Shown in pieces: positions 1-9,700 of a DNA stretch of 36,318 nt. Below the pieces are notes generated by a model. That model was not told the origin of the DNA. It made no database searches and was given only the letters and a program-made list of their open reading frames with translations. The position numbers and the translations under genes were made by a program. Position 1 is the stretch's first letter. Each line of letters starts with the position of its first letter. The DNA comes from Thioglobus_B sp964566765 (GTDB taxonomy: Bacteria > Pseudomonadota > Gammaproteobacteria > PS1 > Pseudothioglobaceae), in the NCBI GenBank assembly GCA_964566765.1, contig CAZMJI010000004.1, forward strand, positions 1 to 36,318, written 5' to 3'.

Positions 1-368
1 CACCTGAGTATATTTTGTGCATGGGTCATCCAGACGAGTATTTTGAAGAGTTGGCTGAGGTGGTTGCCGTACAAGGCAGTATTTGCCTATTGGCCAGTGC
101 TGGACAAGCACATGACATTAATCTACTTAAGAATAAGAGCGTGACCCTGGTTTGGGAGCTGATGTTTACCCGCTCGATGTACCAAACAGCGGATATGATT
201 GAGCAACACAATCTGCTTAATCAGGTGTCTAAACTGGTTGATGAATCCAAGCTAACCACCAACCTAACACAAACACTCAGTCCAATCAATGCTGAACAAT
301 TAACCAAGGCGCACACCTTGGTTGAGCAAGGTGACATGCTGGGTAAAGTGGTTGTGTCTCAGGATTAG
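1..368 (+). CDS. Zinc-binding alcohol dehydrogenase family protein, C-terminal part (5' end outside window)
   Basis: The reading frame is open at the left edge (first whole codon at base 3) and ends with TAG at 366-368, leaving about 121 residues. The segment VWELMFTRSMYQTADM, followed by a stretch ending SPINAEQLTKAHTLVEQG, matches my memory of the C-terminal end of the medium-chain dehydrogenase/reductase subfamily usually labelled zinc-binding alcohol dehydrogenase. These are NAD(P)H-dependent cytosolic oxidoreductases. The cofactor-binding Rossmann core and any zinc ligands lie outside the window, so activity and substrate cannot be judged. It converges on the HlyD-type gene with only 4 bp between stop codons. 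Confidence 0.8.
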   Translation, partial: PEYILCMGHPDEYFEELAEVVAVQGSICLLASAGQAHDINLLKNKSVTLVWELMFTRSMYQTADMIEQHNLLNQVSKLVDESKLTTNLTQTLSPINAEQLTKAHTLVEQGDMLGKVVVSQD

Positions 369-372
369 CCAG

Positions 373-858
373 CTATTTAGGCGCAAGGCGCATTAAAGCT
401 TGTGGTTGATTGATGTTGGTGGCATTTCTTGGATTAACCAAACTCTCAACTGTGGCATCAATCGGTGAGTAAATCTGATATTTCTCTAATTCAATTTGTG
501 CAATTTGGATCTTCACCTGATGCGCAGTCAGTTCGCGTTGGGCCGCATTAAAATTCATTTGTGCCTCTTCTAAATCTCGATGCGAAGCCACTAAGCGGTC
601 ATACAACTCTTGAGTTTGCTCCAGATGCAGCTTGGCATCATCAAATTCTTGTTGTTTAATGGCTAAAATGGCCGTTAAGTAATCAACCTCTAGTTGCGCT
701 TGTCGATTGTCCAGGGTAACCAAAACCTCGCCTTGTTTCACCTCGGTGCCCACGGTCTTGATCTCGATGATCGTGCCCGATACCTGTGGGTAGATGTCCA
801 GCGCCCAGCTGGGCAGGGCGATCAGCAGTGTTAGCGGTAATAGGTATCTAGATTTCAT
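373..858 (-). CDS. Short HlyD/RND-type periplasmic adaptor protein
   Basis: This 161-residue protein begins with a signal peptide (MKSRYLLPLTLLIALPSWA, residues 1-19). Residues about 20-55 form the first half of a biotinyl-lipoyl-like motif (QVSGTIIEI, then VKQGEVLVTLD). Residues about 56-130 form a helical hairpin rich in Glu and Gln, and residues about 131-161 the second lipoyl half (YSPIDATVES). Family adaptors link an inner-membrane pump to a TolC channel and usually exceed 300 residues. This one lacks the beta-barrel and membrane-proximal domains and any transmembrane anchor, yet both ends look intact, so it seems a genuinely minimal adaptor. It is the last gene of the thioredoxin-TolC-adaptor operon, and its ATG overlaps the tolC-like gene by 11 bp. 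No pump gene is adjacent. The substrate is unknown. Confidence 0.85.
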   Translation of the reverse strand: MKSRYLLPLTLLIALPSWALDIYPQVSGTIIEIKTVGTEVKQGEVLVTLDNRQAQLEVDYLTAILAIKQQEFDDAKLHLEQTQELYDRLVASHRDLEEAQMNFNAAQRELTAHQVKIQIAQIELEKYQIYSPIDATVESLVNPRNATNINQPQALMRLAPK

Positions 859-2092
859 AAGTTTCTCCCACCAAGAAGTACAGTTGTTTTAAGGTAATCA
901 AATAGTCAAATTCATTTTGCGACAGTTTGCGCTCGGTGTCGGTAAAGTCGGTCATGGCATTACCAATACCGCTTTTCAGCCCCATTTCATAATTGGCACG
1001 TGCGCGCTCCAAGAATAGGTCGCGATAATCCAGCTCAATTATCAGTGCCCGATGCGTTTGTCTGAGTGTCTTAAGTTTCAGATGATAATCCAGCGCCTGG
1101 GCCAACAAGCTGTGTTGGTATTGTTCAAGCTCCAATTGTGTTTGTTTGGCCTTGAGTTCAAGCCTGGCAATGCGTTGTTGTTTTTTATCGTCGCGTCCCA
1201 GCGGCATGGACAGGTTAAGTCCCACGCGCCATTGACCGTTTTTATCACGCTGATAGGCTTGCTCACCGAGTCTGGCGCTTGAGTTAAGGGTGAGACCCAG
1301 ATTGTTATGCTCTTGTTGAATTTGTGTTTGCGTGGCCGAGAGGCTATCTTGCAGTTGTTTCAGAGTTGGGTTGTTGTTAAATAACTGTTGTTGATAGTGT
1401 TCAAATTCTGGTAGCTTGCGCTCAAACAAGTGTTGAAAGTTGGGACGCACCACATCATCAGGGCGTTGTTCGTAATCAAGGTTAAGGAGCTGAGCCAACT
1501 TGGCACGCGTGCTGATTTGCTTGGCCTCTGCTTGGATACGACCAATGTTGGCACGCTGTGTTTGGCTTTGTCGCTCTAGCAGTTCTACTTCTGAGGCAGC
1601 TTGAAAATCATAGTCTTCCTGCACACGGTTTTGTTTAACCGCTGCATTGGCTAGGCGCTGCAGTTCGGTTTCGTAACTCATGTCAGCCAGTACAATATCG
1701 AAAAAGCCACGCATTAGCGAGACTTCTCTATCGTGCTGTAGTTGCTTAAGCTTGGCTTTGGAGATTTGTAATTGCGCTTGTTGTGCGTCTTTATTAACCT
1801 CAACCGACTGGTCAAAGAGTGTTTTCTTTAGGTGGATAAAGCCGTGTGAATTGTTCTCACCTTGAGTGTACTCCTCGCGCCTAGCTAGGGCTAAATCTAA
1901 GGAACTTTGTAAGTTATAGGCATCCTCTATCGCTTCAAGATCCAAAGCCTGTCCATCAATACTCAAATGTTGTTGCGCTTGTTTGAAGCCAGGGCTTGAC
2001 CATGATAAGACATCGCCCAGGGTCAGTGGTGTGGGCAAGGTTTGCGCCCAGGATGTGGTAGATAGGCAAAGAATCAGTAAGGCTTTTTTCAT
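848..2092 (-). CDS. TolC-family outer membrane efflux protein
   Basis: The 414-residue product has a signal peptide (about residues 1-16, ending TTSWA). The rest is long, Gln/Leu/Ala-rich helical segments arranged as two similar halves, as in the outer membrane efflux protein family. Markers include MRGFFDIVLADMSYE in the first half and ARANYEMGLKSG in the second. Such proteins trimerise into an outer-membrane barrel with a periplasmic tunnel. The length is slightly below the usual 430-490. It starts with ATG at 2092, overlapping the thioredoxin stop by 4 bp (ATGA), and overlaps the adaptor downstream by 11 bp, so the three genes are almost certainly co-translated. The exported compound cannot be inferred, because no pump is encoded nearby. 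Confidence 0.88.
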   Translation of the reverse strand: MKKALLILCLSTTSWAQTLPTPLTLGDVLSWSSPGFKQAQQHLSIDGQALDLEAIEDAYNLQSSLDLALARREEYTQGENNSHGFIHLKKTLFDQSVEVNKDAQQAQLQISKAKLKQLQHDREVSLMRGFFDIVLADMSYETELQRLANAAVKQNRVQEDYDFQAASEVELLERQSQTQRANIGRIQAEAKQISTRAKLAQLLNLDYEQRPDDVVRPNFQHLFERKLPEFEHYQQQLFNNNPTLKQLQDSLSATQTQIQQEHNNLGLTLNSSARLGEQAYQRDKNGQWRVGLNLSMPLGRDDKKQQRIARLELKAKQTQLELEQYQHSLLAQALDYHLKLKTLRQTHRALIIELDYRDLFLERARANYEMGLKSGIGNAMTDFTDTERKLSQNEFDYLITLKQLYFLVGETYEI

Positions 2093-2601
2093 CGGTGTTT
2101 GCGTTTGTAGCGGGCAAATTTTTCTTTGGTATAAGCACCCTCAACCATATACTTTGCCAAGAGCAAGAACTCGTCCTTGCTCGCAAAGCCGGTGCGTCTA
2201 ACGACGCGTTTTCCGTCTAAGTCGAAAAAGGCCAGTACTGGTGTGGCCCCAATGCGATTATGGCGTTTGGCGAAGATGCGTTCAATGGTGTCGTTGCCAT
2301 CAAAATCCACCAACTCCAAGTCGGATTCAACATTCACGTGATAGTTAAGAAAATTCGATTTAAAGTAGTCAATCACCTCAGCCTGGTTTAATACCTGGCG
2401 TTCCATTTTTTGACAAAAGGGACAATCATCCATATGGAAGAAAATAAAGATGCCTTTTTTGCCCGCATCGCGTGCGTCGTCTAGATTTTCGCTGTAGTCG
2501 TTAAAATGTTGGTCAAATAAATCAGCCGCTAGAATATTTGGCGTTAAGCCCAGCGTCAATAGGGTGGCGCATAGCCACTTAAATAGGTTGGTTCGCATCA
2601 T
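2089..2601 (-). CDS. Periplasmic thioredoxin-fold protein (SoxW/DUF255-like)
   Basis: The 170-residue protein carries a signal peptide (cleavage probably after LTPNILAA, about residue 26) and one thioredoxin fold. The redox motif is CPFC in MDDCPFCQKMERQV (about residues 60-63), and the cis-proline appears as GATPVLAFFD (about residue 120). The C-terminus is basic. Related proteins act as periplasmic thiol reductases, for example SoxW-like proteins of sulfur oxidisers, but no sox genes are seen here. It leads the operon with the TolC channel and adaptor. Two tandem ATGs occur at the start. A GGGGGT stretch lies about 6 nt upstream, and the first ATG is used here. A thiol-redox job linked to export is possible but inferred only from order. 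Confidence 0.82.
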   Translation of the reverse strand: MMRTNLFKWLCATLLTLGLTPNILAADLFDQHFNDYSENLDDARDAGKKGIFIFFHMDDCPFCQKMERQVLNQAEVIDYFKSNFLNYHVNVESDLELVDFDGNDTIERIFAKRHNRIGATPVLAFFDLDGKRVVRRTGFASKDEFLLLAKYMVEGAYTKEKFARYKRKHR

Positions 2602-2665
2602 CTACCCCCAAGTTAATGATGGGACTTATGATAACAAAGAAAGGATTGGCAATTGTATCGTTTTG

Positions 2666-3622
2666 TTACTCAAATAACGCGTCGACAAAATCCTTGGCAA
2701 CAAAAGGTTTTAGATCGTCAATACCCTCGCCAACGCCAATATAGCGAATGGGTAGATTGAGCTCATCCGAGATGGCAAATAACACACCACCTTTGGCGGT
2801 ACCGTCCAGCTTGGTGATGCTCACACCGCTAAGTTCAATCGCTTTGTTGAACTCCTTAGCCTGGTTGATGGCGTTTTGACCTGAACCACCATCAACCACC
2901 AGCATAGTCTCATGTGGTGCCTCCGGGTTTTGCTTGCCCAGAACGCGTTTGATTTTTTCCAGTTCCTGCATCAGATTGCCTTGTGTGTGCAAGCGTCCTG
3001 CGGTATCAGCAATCAGCACATCAACACCTTTGGCGCGTGCCGATTCGTAGGCATCATAAATCACCGACGCTGCATCAGCACCGGTGTCTTGTGCGACCAC
3101 GGTAATCTGATTGCGCTCGCCCCAGACTTTCAGTTGTTCAACGGCTGCCGCCCTGAAGGTGTCACCGGCAGCTAACATCACCGATTTACCCTGATTTTGG
3201 AAAGACTTGGCCAATTTGCCAATGGTGGTGGTTTTACCCGCGCCATTGATGCCCACCACCAAAATCACAAAGGTTTGTCCAATCTCAGTATTCAGTGCAT
3301 TATCTTCCACCAGGAGCTTGGCCAGCTCTGCTTTTAAGAACTCATACAGCGCCTCAGAGTCTTTTAGGGTTTTCCTAGAAGCGTTTTGACGTACGGACTC
3401 TAACACCTTGTCAGTGGTATTAATGCCGATGTCTGCGGTAATCAGTAGCATCTCTAACTCATCCAATAAGTCATCGTCAATGGCTTTTTTACCCAATAGT
3501 AGTGAGGCCAATCCTGAGCCTAACTTTTGTCGAGACTTAAACAGTCTGTCTTTTAGCGAGGCACTTGGTTGCGTTTGGGTATCCGCATTTTTGTCGTTGT
3601 CTTTTTTGAAAAAATTAAACAA
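2666..3622 (-). CDS. ftsY: Signal recognition particle receptor FtsY
   Basis: The 318-residue GTPase docks ribosome-SRP complexes at the inner membrane for co-translational insertion. The NG core is complete: the N domain spans about residues 25-105, the P-loop is GINGAGKTTTIGK, DTFRAAAVEQLK follows, G3 is DTAGR, and TKLDGTAKGG is the guanine-specificity region. The N-terminal extension is only about 25 residues, so the long acidic A domain of E. coli FtsY (497 residues) is absent, as in many bacteria. The start codon is TTG at 3620-3622, followed by MFNFFKKDN, an amphipathic membrane-binding start. No ftsE or ftsX follows. It is divergent from the M16 peptidase gene across only 17 bp. Confidence 0.95.
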   Translation of the reverse strand: MFNFFKKDNDKNADTQTQPSASLKDRLFKSRQKLGSGLASLLLGKKAIDDDLLDELEMLLITADIGINTTDKVLESVRQNASRKTLKDSEALYEFLKAELAKLLVEDNALNTEIGQTFVILVVGINGAGKTTTIGKLAKSFQNQGKSVMLAAGDTFRAAAVEQLKVWGERNQITVVAQDTGADAASVIYDAYESARAKGVDVLIADTAGRLHTQGNLMQELEKIKRVLGKQNPEAPHETMLVVDGGSGQNAINQAKEFNKAIELSGVSITKLDGTAKGGVLFAISDELNLPIRYIGVGEGIDDLKPFVAKDFVDALFE

Positions 3623-3639
3623 GGCTTGTCTTTATAATA

Positions 3640-4971
3640 ATGAACATCATGAAGCGTCTAATTTTACTACTTGTTCTATTGCCAAGCGCGATTTTTGCAC
3701 AGGCTGATGTACTGAAAGAGCATCGAGTTTTTCGTACTCAGCTAGACAATGGCCTGGGGATTGTGGTCAAGGTAGATGATCGCGCACCGGTGTTTATCTC
3801 ACAGCTTTGGTATCGAGTGGGTGCCAGTGATGAGTCTCGCCCTCATACAGGCATCTCACATATGCTAGAACATATGATGTTTAAAGGCACCAACGAACAT
3901 CCGGCCGGTGAGTTTTCTAAGATTATTGCCAAACATGGTGGTGATGAGAACGCCTTTACCTCTAAGGACTACACCGCCTACTATCAAAAAATGCACCGCT
4001 CAAAGTTGGCCTTGGCGATTAAGATGGAGGCTGACCGCATGCGCAATCTGACTTTCTCAGGTGTTGAATTGGAGAAAGAACGACAGGTGGTGATTGAGGA
4101 AAGACGCTTGCGTGTAGAGGACAAACCCAATGCCAAGGTCTATGAGCAATTAAGACTCAATGCTTTTGCGCCCGAGGGTGCTTATCATGCACCGGTGATT
4201 GGTTTTCAGCAGGACATTGAGTCTTATCGCTTGGGCGATCTAAGGGATTGGTATCAGCGTTATTATGCACCGAATAATGCCACCTTGGTGGTGGTCGGTG
4301 ATGTAGATCCGGCTGAGGTGGTGGTACACGCCAAACGCCATTTTGGCCACTACGTGGCCAGTGAGTTGGCCGTAGAAAATCGCCGATCAATACCTAGGAA
4401 TCTACCACTTAAGCAACTCAAGCTAAAGGCTGAATTGCCATTTTATACTTTGGGTTTTCATGTGCCCAGTTTGGCCACAGCCAGTCAGGAAGAAGAGGCT
4501 TATCAACTAGAGATGTTGGCTTATGTGCTGGATAATGGCCTTTCCAAAGGGCTGATCAGAAACCAGCAACTGGCATCGAGTATTGGCGTGGGCTATCGAC
4601 TTTACGATAAATACGACACCCTGTTTAGCATTAGTTTTGTGCCGGCAAAAGGGGTGGACACACAACAGCTACTGAGTGCGGTCAAAGCCCAAGTTAAAGA
4701 GTTGATTGAGCAGCCACAGCTGGTGGCGCCAGAGCTGGCCAGAACCAAGGCGCAGCTAGAGGCATCATTTGTGTTCGAACAGGATTTGATCCACACTCAG
4801 GCGTATTATTTGGGCATGCTAGAGAGTGTGGGCCTGGGTGTTGAGCACTTGTTTGATTATGTGCCAAAGATGCATCAGATCAAAGCCCAGGAGCTGTCTA
4901 CCGTGGCCAGCAAGTATTTGGACTTTAGCAAGGCCAATCAAGTTGAACTGATACCGCAGGGGGTTCAATGA
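3640..4971 (+). CDS. M16 family zinc peptidase, catalytic subunit
   Basis: The 443-residue protein has an N-terminal signal peptide (ending about SAIFAQA), so it is probably periplasmic. The inverted zinc motif HxxEH is present as HMLEH within GISHMLEHMMFKGT (about residue 70). The distal glutamate region follows about 75 residues later (LEKERQVVIEERR). It belongs to the pitrilysin/mitochondrial processing peptidase clan, which degrades or trims short peptides. An in-frame ATG nine bases downstream (3649) would give an equally good signal peptide. Neither start has a clear ribosome binding site, and a TATAAT at 3633-3638 sits unusually close. The stop overlaps the next gene as ATGA, so the pair is co-translated and probably forms a heterodimer. 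Confidence 0.9.
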   Translation: MNIMKRLILLLVLLPSAIFAQADVLKEHRVFRTQLDNGLGIVVKVDDRAPVFISQLWYRVGASDESRPHTGISHMLEHMMFKGTNEHPAGEFSKIIAKHGGDENAFTSKDYTAYYQKMHRSKLALAIKMEADRMRNLTFSGVELEKERQVVIEERRLRVEDKPNAKVYEQLRLNAFAPEGAYHAPVIGFQQDIESYRLGDLRDWYQRYYAPNNATLVVVGDVDPAEVVVHAKRHFGHYVASELAVENRRSIPRNLPLKQLKLKAELPFYTLGFHVPSLATASQEEEAYQLEMLAYVLDNGLSKGLIRNQQLASSIGVGYRLYDKYDTLFSISFVPAKGVDTQQLLSAVKAQVKELIEQPQLVAPELARTKAQLEASFVFEQDLIHTQAYYLGMLESVGLGVEHLFDYVPKMHQIKAQELSTVASKYLDFSKANQVELIPQGVQ

Positions 4972-6281
4972 AATACTTAATCCTTTTGCTAACCCTGGTT
5001 AGCAGCGTATCCATGGCGCAGCTAAACATCCAGCAGTGGCAGACACCAGAAGGTGCCAAAGTGCTGTTTGTCAAAACTCAGGGTTTGCCGATTCTGGATG
5101 TGTCGCTGAGTTTTGATGCAGCTGCGTCTCGCGATGGTGACAAGCCAGGTTTGGCGCATCTGACCAATGCACTGATTGGCAGTGCCACGCAATATCACAG
5201 CGAAGAGCAACTCATCCAGGCATTTGAGTCGGTTGGTGCTGAGTTTTCGACCCGTTCACTCAAAGACATGTCGCTCATCTCCCTGCGGACGTTAACGCGA
5301 GAATCATTGATGAGGCGAGCACTAGAGACGTTTGTTGAGGTGGTGGCCAAACCTAAGTTTGAGGCGCAACACTTTTATCGAGAAAGAAAACAAACCCTAA
5401 GAGCCATTCTGGCCAATGAGCAAGCGCCCGGAAAAATTGCGTCATTAGCCTTTGACAGACTGGTGTTTGATGGCCACCCTTACGCGCACGAGCGACTGGG
5501 AAATGCCCAGAGTTTGCCGATGATCACCTTGTCAGATATTAGTCAGCATTACCAGCGCTATTATGTGGCCAGTAATCTAAATATTGCCATTGTCGGAGAT
5601 GTAAGCATGAGCAAGGCTAAGCAGATTGCTAGACAGCTCTCGCACAGTCTAAACCAGGGGCAAAAGGCGCTCGACAATCCTCAGGTAACGCCGTTAGCCG
5701 AGGCAATTAGCAAGCATATTGAGTTCCCTTCCAAGCAAACCCATTTGTTGATTGGGCAAACCGGTATTAATCGCGCTCATCCCGATTATCATGCCTTGTA
5801 TTTGGGCAATCATTTGTTGGGTGGTAGTGGGCTTAATTCGTTATTGTCGCAACAAGTACGTGAACAGCGCGGGCTGAGCTATTCCATCTCTAGCTACTTT
5901 ACTAAGATGCAATCCAATGGCTATTTCCGCATCAGCCTGCAAACCAAAAATACGCAAACCAAGCAGGCTAAGTCGGTGGTACTGGCAACGCTTAAGCAGT
6001 TTTTAGAGCAGCCGATTGACGCACAACAGCTGCAAGACGCTAAGGACAATATTGTCGGTGGCTTTGCCTTGGAGACGGCCAGCAACGCCAACATTCTGAC
6101 CTACTTGTCGATTATTGGTTTCTACGATCTGCCGCTGGATTATCTCAGCAGTTTTATCAGTAAGATTGAAGCGCTCGATGCCCAGCAAGTACAGAGCGCC
6201 TTTAGGCGCCTGATCGACCCAGATCGACTGATTGTGCTGAGTGTGGGCGCTGCTACTTCGTTGTCATCAAGTCAGGATTGA
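4968..6281 (+). CDS. M16 family peptidase-like protein, non-catalytic partner
   Basis: The 437-residue protein has a signal peptide (to about VSSVSMAQ) and the two-lobe M16 fold. The position of HxxEH reads HLTNA in GLAHLTNALIGS, so the catalytic glutamate and second zinc histidine are missing. The substrate-binding Arg/Tyr pair typical of non-catalytic M16 subunits is retained in REQRGLSYSISS (about residue 305). This split, one subunit with zinc and the other with Arg/Tyr, is the known arrangement of heterodimeric M16B enzymes such as the mitochondrial processing peptidase. Its start overlaps the catalytic subunit stop by 4 bp. It ends the operon, and no convincing intrinsic terminator follows. 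Confidence 0.88.
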   Translation: MKYLILLLTLVSSVSMAQLNIQQWQTPEGAKVLFVKTQGLPILDVSLSFDAAASRDGDKPGLAHLTNALIGSATQYHSEEQLIQAFESVGAEFSTRSLKDMSLISLRTLTRESLMRRALETFVEVVAKPKFEAQHFYRERKQTLRAILANEQAPGKIASLAFDRLVFDGHPYAHERLGNAQSLPMITLSDISQHYQRYYVASNLNIAIVGDVSMSKAKQIARQLSHSLNQGQKALDNPQVTPLAEAISKHIEFPSKQTHLLIGQTGINRAHPDYHALYLGNHLLGGSGLNSLLSQQVREQRGLSYSISSYFTKMQSNGYFRISLQTKNTQTKQAKSVVLATLKQFLEQPIDAQQLQDAKDNIVGGFALETASNANILTYLSIIGFYDLPLDYLSSFISKIEALDAQQVQSAFRRLIDPDRLIVLSVGAATSLSSSQD

Positions 6282-6358
6282 TCAGAATTTTTATTCGATT
6301 TGCCGAGGGCTTTAGGCTATGATAAGGCAGGTCAGTTGATACAAATAGGGGAGAGATG

Positions 6359-6706
6359 ATGCCAGCCATGGAAAAGCTTTTTTCGTACGGTACCTTGCAA
6401 AATATTGAAGTTCAGCTCGAGACCTTTGGGCGTGAACTGGTGGGTAGTGAGGATCACTTGGTGGGTTATCGCTTAGAGTTGGTAGAGATTACCGATCCGG
6501 CGGTACTGGAGATTAGTGGCGAGCGCCAGCATCCGATTGCCCTGGCCACCTGTGACGCTAGGGATAGTATCAAAGGCATGGTGTTTGAGATTAGCGCAGA
6601 AGAGTTGGCGCACTCAGATGAATACGAAGTGGATGACTACAAACGGGTGATGGGTAAACTCAGATCGGGTCAGCAAGCCTGGGTCTATGTCAGTAGCAGC
6701 GACTAA
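6359..6706 (+). CDS. Gamma-glutamylcyclotransferase (AIG2-like) family protein
   Basis: The 115-residue cytosolic protein opens with the family signature FSYGTLQ (about residues 7-13), the phosphate/substrate-binding loop. The conserved acidic position appears in SDEYEVDDYKRV near residue 93. Relatives cyclise gamma-glutamyl compounds to 5-oxoproline, but many small AIG2-like proteins have no assigned substrate. Two tandem ATGs stand at 6356 and 6359. The strong AGGGGAG at 6347-6353 is better spaced for the second (5 nt), so that start is used. It converges on the Fe-S flavoprotein gene, with a 4-bp overlap at the stops. The upstream 74-bp gap contains a TATGAT (6318-6323) but no good -35. 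Confidence 0.8.
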   Translation: MPAMEKLFSYGTLQNIEVQLETFGRELVGSEDHLVGYRLELVEITDPAVLEISGERQHPIALATCDARDSIKGMVFEISAEELAHSDEYEVDDYKRVMGKLRSGQQAWVYVSSSD

Positions 6707-9700
6707 AGCAACACGCGCTCAATCTTAACCGATTTCACAAACTCTTTGGCCCAGTGTTTGCCCAGAGTCTTCTCTGCGATCAACTCAATTGGATAAACCG
6801 GCTTAACACCAGTGCTACCACTATAGCGTGACAAGCCTTGTCGACAAGCCGGACAAGTGGTCAGTAGCGGCATGGCTTTTGCCTTGTCCTCGCCAGTTAG
6901 TTTCAGCAGATCCTTTTTAATCTCATTTTCTTTCTTAAACTTCACCTGCTTGGCAATATCAGGACGCGATAGGGCAAAGGTGCCTGCTTCACCGCAGCAG
7001 CGATCGTTCTGCGTCACGTCAACCCCCATCAGCTGACTGATGACCTGTTGCGAATCTTCAGATTTAATTGGATCATGACAGGGTGCATGATACAAATACG
7101 GCGTTTGGTTGGCCTCTAACCTCAATCCGCTATCCAGCAAGTATTCATGCACATCGACTAGCTTTGAGTCTTTAAAAATATCACTCAGCTCATAGGTCAG
7201 TAGTTGGTCAATACAAGTGCCGCATGAGGTGATCACATGAGAGATATCTAAGTAGTTTAGCGTGTTGGCCACACGGTGGAAGAGCACGCGGTTTTGGGTA
7301 GAGATTTCTCGACCTTTGTCCAGATTGCCACTGGCTGTTTGCGGGTAGCCACAGCAGAGATAGCTTGGTGGTAGTACAACCTTGACACCTTGGTGGTAAA
7401 GTAGCGCAACGGTCGCTAGGCCGATATTAGAATACAGACGCTCTGAACCACAGCCTGGGAAATAGAACACACTAGGCGAGGTGCTGTTTGACTTCTCTGG
7501 GTGCGCCAAGATTGGCAGGGTTTTGCCATCATTAATATCCAATAAGTCTCTCAGTGGCTTGTTGCCTGTGTCGGTTGGTAGTGGCTTGTCTAAAATGGTG
7601 ATAAGCTCAGTGCCAAAATCTGGCTTGCCCACGGTTTTATTTGGGGTTTTGCCCACCAATGGTCGGGCCAGGCGCGCACTCAGGCTTTGTAGTTTATAGC
7701 CATAGTCAATCAAGAGCTTCTTCACCAAGCGAATACGCCATGGGTTGGTCATATTAAGATAACCCATAGACACCTTGGCCGCCAAAGAGCCTTGATCTTG
7801 ACCTTGTTTCTGCAAGATGTTTTTCATCTTCACGCTGACATCGCCAAAGTCAATATTGACTGGACACGGGGTTGAGCAGCGGTGACAAATGGTGCAGTGA
7901 TCTGCCACGTCGTTAAATTCGCTAAAGTGGTCAACCGAGATACCGCGTCGGGTCTGTTCCTCATACAAGAACGCTTCCGAGATTAGGTTAGAGCCAATAA
8001 TCTTGTCTCTTGGTGAGTACAGCAAATTGGCTTCTGGCACATGGGTGGTACACACACTCTTACACTTGCCACAACGAAGACAAGATTTCACCATGTCGTT
8101 GATCTCACCCAACTCGCTACTCTCTAGAATCAGCGCTTCCTGCTCCACCAATTTAAGCGATGGGGTGAAGGCATTTTCCAGATCACCGCCCGGCATCAGC
8201 TTGCCGGCATTAAAGCGACCTTCAGGATCAACCTGTTGTTTATAATCGATAAAGGCCTGTTTAAACTCGTCTGACAAGTATTGGTACTTGGTCAGGCCGA
8301 TGCCATGTTCGCCTGAGATCGAGCCACCCAAATCTTGCGCCAGCTGCATAATCTCATCCACCACCGACTCTGCTTGATGCAGCATCTTGGTGTTGTGTGA
8401 GTGCACTGGAATATTGGTGTGCACATTACCATCACCCGCGTGCATATGGGTGGCAATAAAGAGGCGCTCATCCCTAAACTCGGTATGCACCTTGTGCACC
8501 GCCTGACGGATATCGGTTAGCGTCTCACCGGTGAGCAGGGCATTGAGTGGCTTGATAAACTCATCCTTGTAAGAGATGACAATCTCCCGGGTTTGGATGG
8601 CCTTGTAGTTCGATAATTGATTCAGAGACGACCATTTGGCTTCCACTTGGTCAACCAATTGGATGGCGGCACTCAGTTTGTCTTTAATCAGGCTAGACTT
8701 GGCTTTCACATTGGCCAAATAGTCTCTGACTTGATCCAGAATCAGCAATTTGTTTTCAATCGATAGGCGAATGTTAATAAACTCAATGCCATCGTTATAG
8801 TCGGCCAATTTTTCCAGTGGAATCACCACGTCTTCGTTGATCTTAAAGGCATTGGTGTGCTTGGCAATGGCCGCGGTATTGGCGCGATCCTTCCAAAACG
8901 CTTGGCGTTTATGTGGGGCTTTGGCAACAAAGCATTCGCCTTCGCGCGCTTTGGTAATCTCAATCACTTGCTCAATGTGCTGATCTAAGGTGTCTTGAGA
9001 GTGACTAGACAGATCCACCAGCAGTACCATCTTAGGCAGCTCAAAGCGATTAGCCTTGGTGGTGTAATCCACTGCCTTAACATAGCGTGCATCTAAATGC
9101 TCCATACCCACCAGATCAACATCATGGCTACTGTCAATACAATCTTTAATGGCAACAATGGCTGAAGTGGCATGCGTCAGATCATGGCCAAAGAATTCTA
9201 AGCATAGGGTGTTGATGTGCTCAAGTGGTTGATGCAGTACAAATTGCGCTGAGGTGATAAAACCATCACAGCCTTCTTTTTGCACGCCCGGTAGGCCGCC
9301 TAAGAATTTATTGGTGACATCCTTACCCAAGCCACGTTTACGCATATCGTGCGTATTTAGGGTAAGCACCTCGCTGCTGATCGGTGTTTGTCCATCTGAC
9401 TCAAGTTGCGTAATCTCGAAACTCACCGTCTCTAAGAGTTGCAGTTTGTCTTGGTTGTGTTCCAGGCGCTTTACTTCAATCCAGTTGCCCTCAGGGGTGA
9501 CCATCTTCCACGAGTATAAATTGTCAATGGTGGTACCCCAACGCAGGGCTTTTTTACCACCGGCATTCATCGCTACATTACCGCCAATGGTGCAAGCGTC
9601 TTGCGAGGTTGGGTCAACGGCAAATACCAAGCCGTGTTCGGCCGCCGCTTCGCTAACGCGTTTGGTGACTACGCCGGCACCCACATTAATGGTGTGCATG

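Noticed and set aside
2666..3622. FtsY truncation
   Set aside because: The missing acidic N-terminal domain is common in bacterial FtsY. The NG core and amphipathic start are complete.
3606..3638. TTGAAA and TATAAT between ftsY and the M16 gene
   Set aside because: The spacing is 21 bp, and the -10 sits immediately before the ATG, leaving no normal leader.
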